NCBI GenBank assembly: GCA_013001695.1
Contig: JABDMC010000317.1
Span: 1 to 34,125 of the forward strand
DNA: 34,125 nucleotides
Source: Akkermansiaceae bacterium
GTDB taxonomy: Bacteria; Verrucomicrobiota; Verrucomicrobiia; Verrucomicrobiales; Akkermansiaceae
Direction: 5' to 3'
Part shown: piece by piece, positions 32,901 to 34,125 of the stretch
Numbering within the stretch: the first letter of the stretch is position 1
Layout of the letters: each line of letters starts with the position of its first letter
Program-made: the position numbers and the translations under genes
Notes under the pieces: model-generated
What the model was told of the DNA's origin: nothing
What the model saw: only the letters and a program-made list of their open reading frames with translations
Database searches by the model: none

Positions 32901-34125
32901 ATGATCTGGGATGGTCCGGGCACTATTCAACGGGGGGTCTGGACGCCCTACAGCATCAACCTGGGGCAGGCTGCCAGGGACAGCGGCATTTCGCTGAACA
33001 GCACGTTCGGCATCAGGTTCCAGCAGGTTGACGATCACGAACTGGTGGCCGACGGAAGAGGGTGGGATGACCTCCGGCTGTTGATACCCCAGCCCACGGC
33101 GGACTGGTATTCGTTCAGCCTGGCCCCGGGCGACGAGATCACGGTTGCGATGGTGGATCTCAGCGGCGGAGACCTGGACCTGGAGCTCTATGATCCCGGC
33201 GGCGCCCTGGTTGCAACAGGGGTGGGCGCGGACAACCTGACTCGCGTCGTCCGGAACGTCACCGCAGCCCAGGGCGGCCTCTACGCCGCGTGCATTTCCG
33301 GCGGCGGCACGGAAGATTACTCTCTTGTTGTGGTGCGCAATGGAGAGTTTGACGTTGAGTCCAATGACAGCATCGCCACCGCGCAGGTCATTGGACATGA
33401 CGACAATGTCCTGGGTGCGGTGGCTTGCCCGCCCTCCTTGTTCGTTGTCGATTGGGTGTTGCCGACGGAGCAATTCGTCCTGCATCTCGACTCCCAGACA
33501 GGTGAGTTGATCGACAAGTTCGCCCTGCCGATCACAGACTCGACCTCGCCACACCTGCACAGCCTGGCGCATGACGGCCAGCACCTCTGGTATAGCGGCG
33601 GGCAGGTTGGCGGCATGACCCGCCTGCACAAGATCGATCCTGAATCGGGAGCCGTCATCGACTTCGTTGACTTGTCGATTCCGCATCCGCTGAGCCTGGC
33701 ATGGCTCGATGGAGAGATCTATGTCGGGGATGATACGGATACGATCAGGGTCTTTGACGATCAAACCTTCGCCCTGAACAGGAGCTTTCCGGTGGACGTG
33801 TTCGGGGACCTGAGCGGGCTGGCGGGAGATGCGAAGCGGGGCATCATCTGGGTGTCCTCCCTGTTCCAGAGGCTGTATCAGGTCGACCCCCTGACGGGAG
33901 CGATCCTGTCGGATGTCCCCAAGCCCAGGATTGGGGGAGAACGCGGACTATCGGTCATCTGCGACGAGGTGATCTCGAGTGAGTTCGGTCATCACCTGAG
34001 GATCAGGGATGCGGAAACGCTGGCCATCGTGAGGGACATGGATCTCGATCATCTCATCAAGGGTCAGATCGCCGGGGCAGCGGGGGAGAACAACGAGCCT
34101 TCGGATGACTGGTACGCGTTTACGG
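29931..34125 (+). CDS. Large modular secreted subtilisin-like serine protease (3' partial)
   Basis: At least 1398 residues; the frame is still open at the window edge. Signal peptide MKPRITPLFLCVVLSLGG to about residue 25, then a propeptide (about 30-185). The S8 catalytic domain has Asp234 (GVIDTGVEYTHEDL), His289 (NSHGTHCAGTIAG) and Ser455 (SGTSMATPHVAG). Downstream modules: two Ig-like (Big_5-type) domains (about 520-700), an intact PPC-type domain (about 745-840), then two PPC-like modules that appear to be split by other domains. The first holds a jelly-roll-like segment (FEGGALGPQWSIW onwards); the second a beta-propeller-like segment (HLDSQTGELIDKFALP onwards). The last visible residues, DDWYAFT, resume a PPC. 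Codon use (more AGG, AGA, GGA, AAT, GAT) differs from the GC-rich neighbours. Family assignment is firm; the substrate is unknown. Confidence 0.93.
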   Translation, partial: MKPRITPLFLCVVLSLGGLLPNVGAAGDSDFDAREVFKNQNAEVIELRESPLPARAMARMRAGAGKKLVRRHAVAKVGGRYPHIRAEEIVERDLSGTAPDAVRQRRLMVADHVIVRIGKGANEKRLRAIARRFNGAIRKKLLGDGLYLVACPAHGVDDVPNALSALRAAGPDIEHATPDYIVRTHETFPDDPDLALLYGLHNTGQNGGAVDADIDAPEAWDLTTGGGIVVGVIDTGVEYTHEDLAANMWINPGEIPGDNIDNDGNGFVDDIHGWDFLNEDNDPMDDNSHGTHCAGTIAGVGNNGIGVVGVNWNAKIMALKFLGAGGSGPISAGIECQNYANMMRRDYGVNIRLTSNSWGGGGFSQDMHDSIEAAKAEDILFIAAAGNDFTDNDITPHYPSSYANDNIIAVAATDRDDSKASFSNWGLTSVDIGAPGVSIRSTVLDDGYGSKSGTSMATPHVAGAAALVLSLGPFENYSSVKTAIMLGGDAVASMQGTTVSGNRLNVFGAIGRLGMQVRGSDPANNSIVTSPPLDFVVSFTSDFDPASVDTSDILVNGLAPDIATTTDGNTVTYSFHASPVAVEGPQSLSVLANSVTRLSDGEGVGAFTADFRYDIVRLAVVSTTPADGSTATIPVTAFQVDFNEPLDASTVDIGDLSLAQGTVTGFNLVDADTVEYFVSGITDEGILACSLGAGNITDVFGNPCLGHSWNINVDATTQVGPESFLGISPLGSLIYKGSDRGFIAPAADTDEFTFDLDGNQTIAIRVNPESTLQASIVLRDPADTLIGSATSASAGGAAIVQPVSAAQPGTYKVTIGELGGTTGGYEFTVLLNAFLEEEDEGGAQNNVRGQAENIDASFLDLGAGGADRAAVLGTIASTSNVLLAAEGFEGGALGPQWSIWSSDASGRIRVTGEHGAAEGSMALLMDRSPAGDMTGNDATWTIDASGLNQLTLEFMHASWFDQTQISPGRHFSGHLSVDGIAIGDDGQNWRMIWDGPGTIQRGVWTPYSINLGQAARDSGISLNSTFGIRFQQVDDHELVADGRGWDDLRLLIPQPTADWYSFSLAPGDEITVAMVDLSGGDLDLELYDPGGALVATGVGADNLTRVVRNVTAAQGGLYAACISGGGTEDYSLVVVRNGEFDVESNDSIATAQVIGHDDNVLGAVACPPSLFVVDWVLPTEQFVLHLDSQTGELIDKFALPITDSTSPHLHSLAHDGQHLWYSGGQVGGMTRLHKIDPESGAVIDFVDLSIPHPLSLAWLDGEIYVGDDTDTIRVFDDQTFALNRSFPVDVFGDLSGLAGDAKRGIIWVSSLFQRLYQVDPLTGAILSDVPKPRIGGERGLSVICDEVISSEFGHHLRIRDAETLAIVRDMDLDHLIKGQIAGAAGENNEPSDDWYAFT

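Overview
The window looks like a chromosomal segment of a high-GC bacterium of the PVC superphylum, most likely Verrucomicrobiota. The evidence is a planctomycete/verrucomicrobial PSD1 cytochrome protein paired with a Tat-exported DUF1501 protein, a CAAX-protease-related membrane protein of the exosortase-associated type, a free-standing four-helix-bundle gene flanked by heptamer repeats, and abundant GC-rich palindromic intergenic repeats. This placement is inferred from gene content, not from phylogeny. No phage, CRISPR array, tRNA or rRNA was seen.

Layout. 193-882 (+): voltage-gated K+ channel. 1209-2896 (-): overlapping pair, YgfZ/GcvT-like folate protein and a beta-hydroxyacid dehydrogenase. 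3092-6077 (+): cellulose-synthase-like GT2, lipoprotein L,D-transpeptidase, ribosomal protein bS20 and a small zinc-ribbon protein. 6076-6707: a dense palindromic repeat region between convergent genes. 6708-13280 (-): DUF6483 protein, ornithine-cyclodeaminase/mu-crystallin-like dehydrogenase, rpmI, rplT, pheS, pheT. A small four-helix-bundle cassette with inverted terminal repeats splits pheS from pheT, and a second hairpin array lies between rplT and pheS. 13602-21029 (+): Lrp/AsnC regulator, class I/II aminotransferase, CPBP/CAAX protease-like protein, NAD synthetase, a membrane-anchored beta-helix protein (translationally coupled to nadE) and a secreted alpha/beta hydrolase. 21241-27834 (+): a 1699-residue PSD1 protein (cytochrome, WD40, Ig-like, DUF1549, DUF1553) and its DUF1501 partner. 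27856-29054 (-): a secreted protein and a small charged protein. 29055-29930: gene-free, with a REP/BIME-like inverted pair of GTAG-headed hairpins. 29931 to the window end (+): a large modular secreted subtilase, truncated by the window edge and of lower GC than its neighbours.

The most unusual signal is non-coding. Two arrays of mini-hairpins (6076-6267 and 10655-10809) repeat every 18 nt. The stem sequence changes from unit to unit, but the two arms usually change together so pairing is kept; the only 19-nt unit has its extra base in the loop. Both arrays end in nearly the same unit and pass into larger palindromes, and they flank the pheS/cassette/pheT block. GTAG-headed hairpins elsewhere (14155-14323, 29578-29665) match the format of REP elements mobilised by RAYT transposases, but no RAYT gene is present here.
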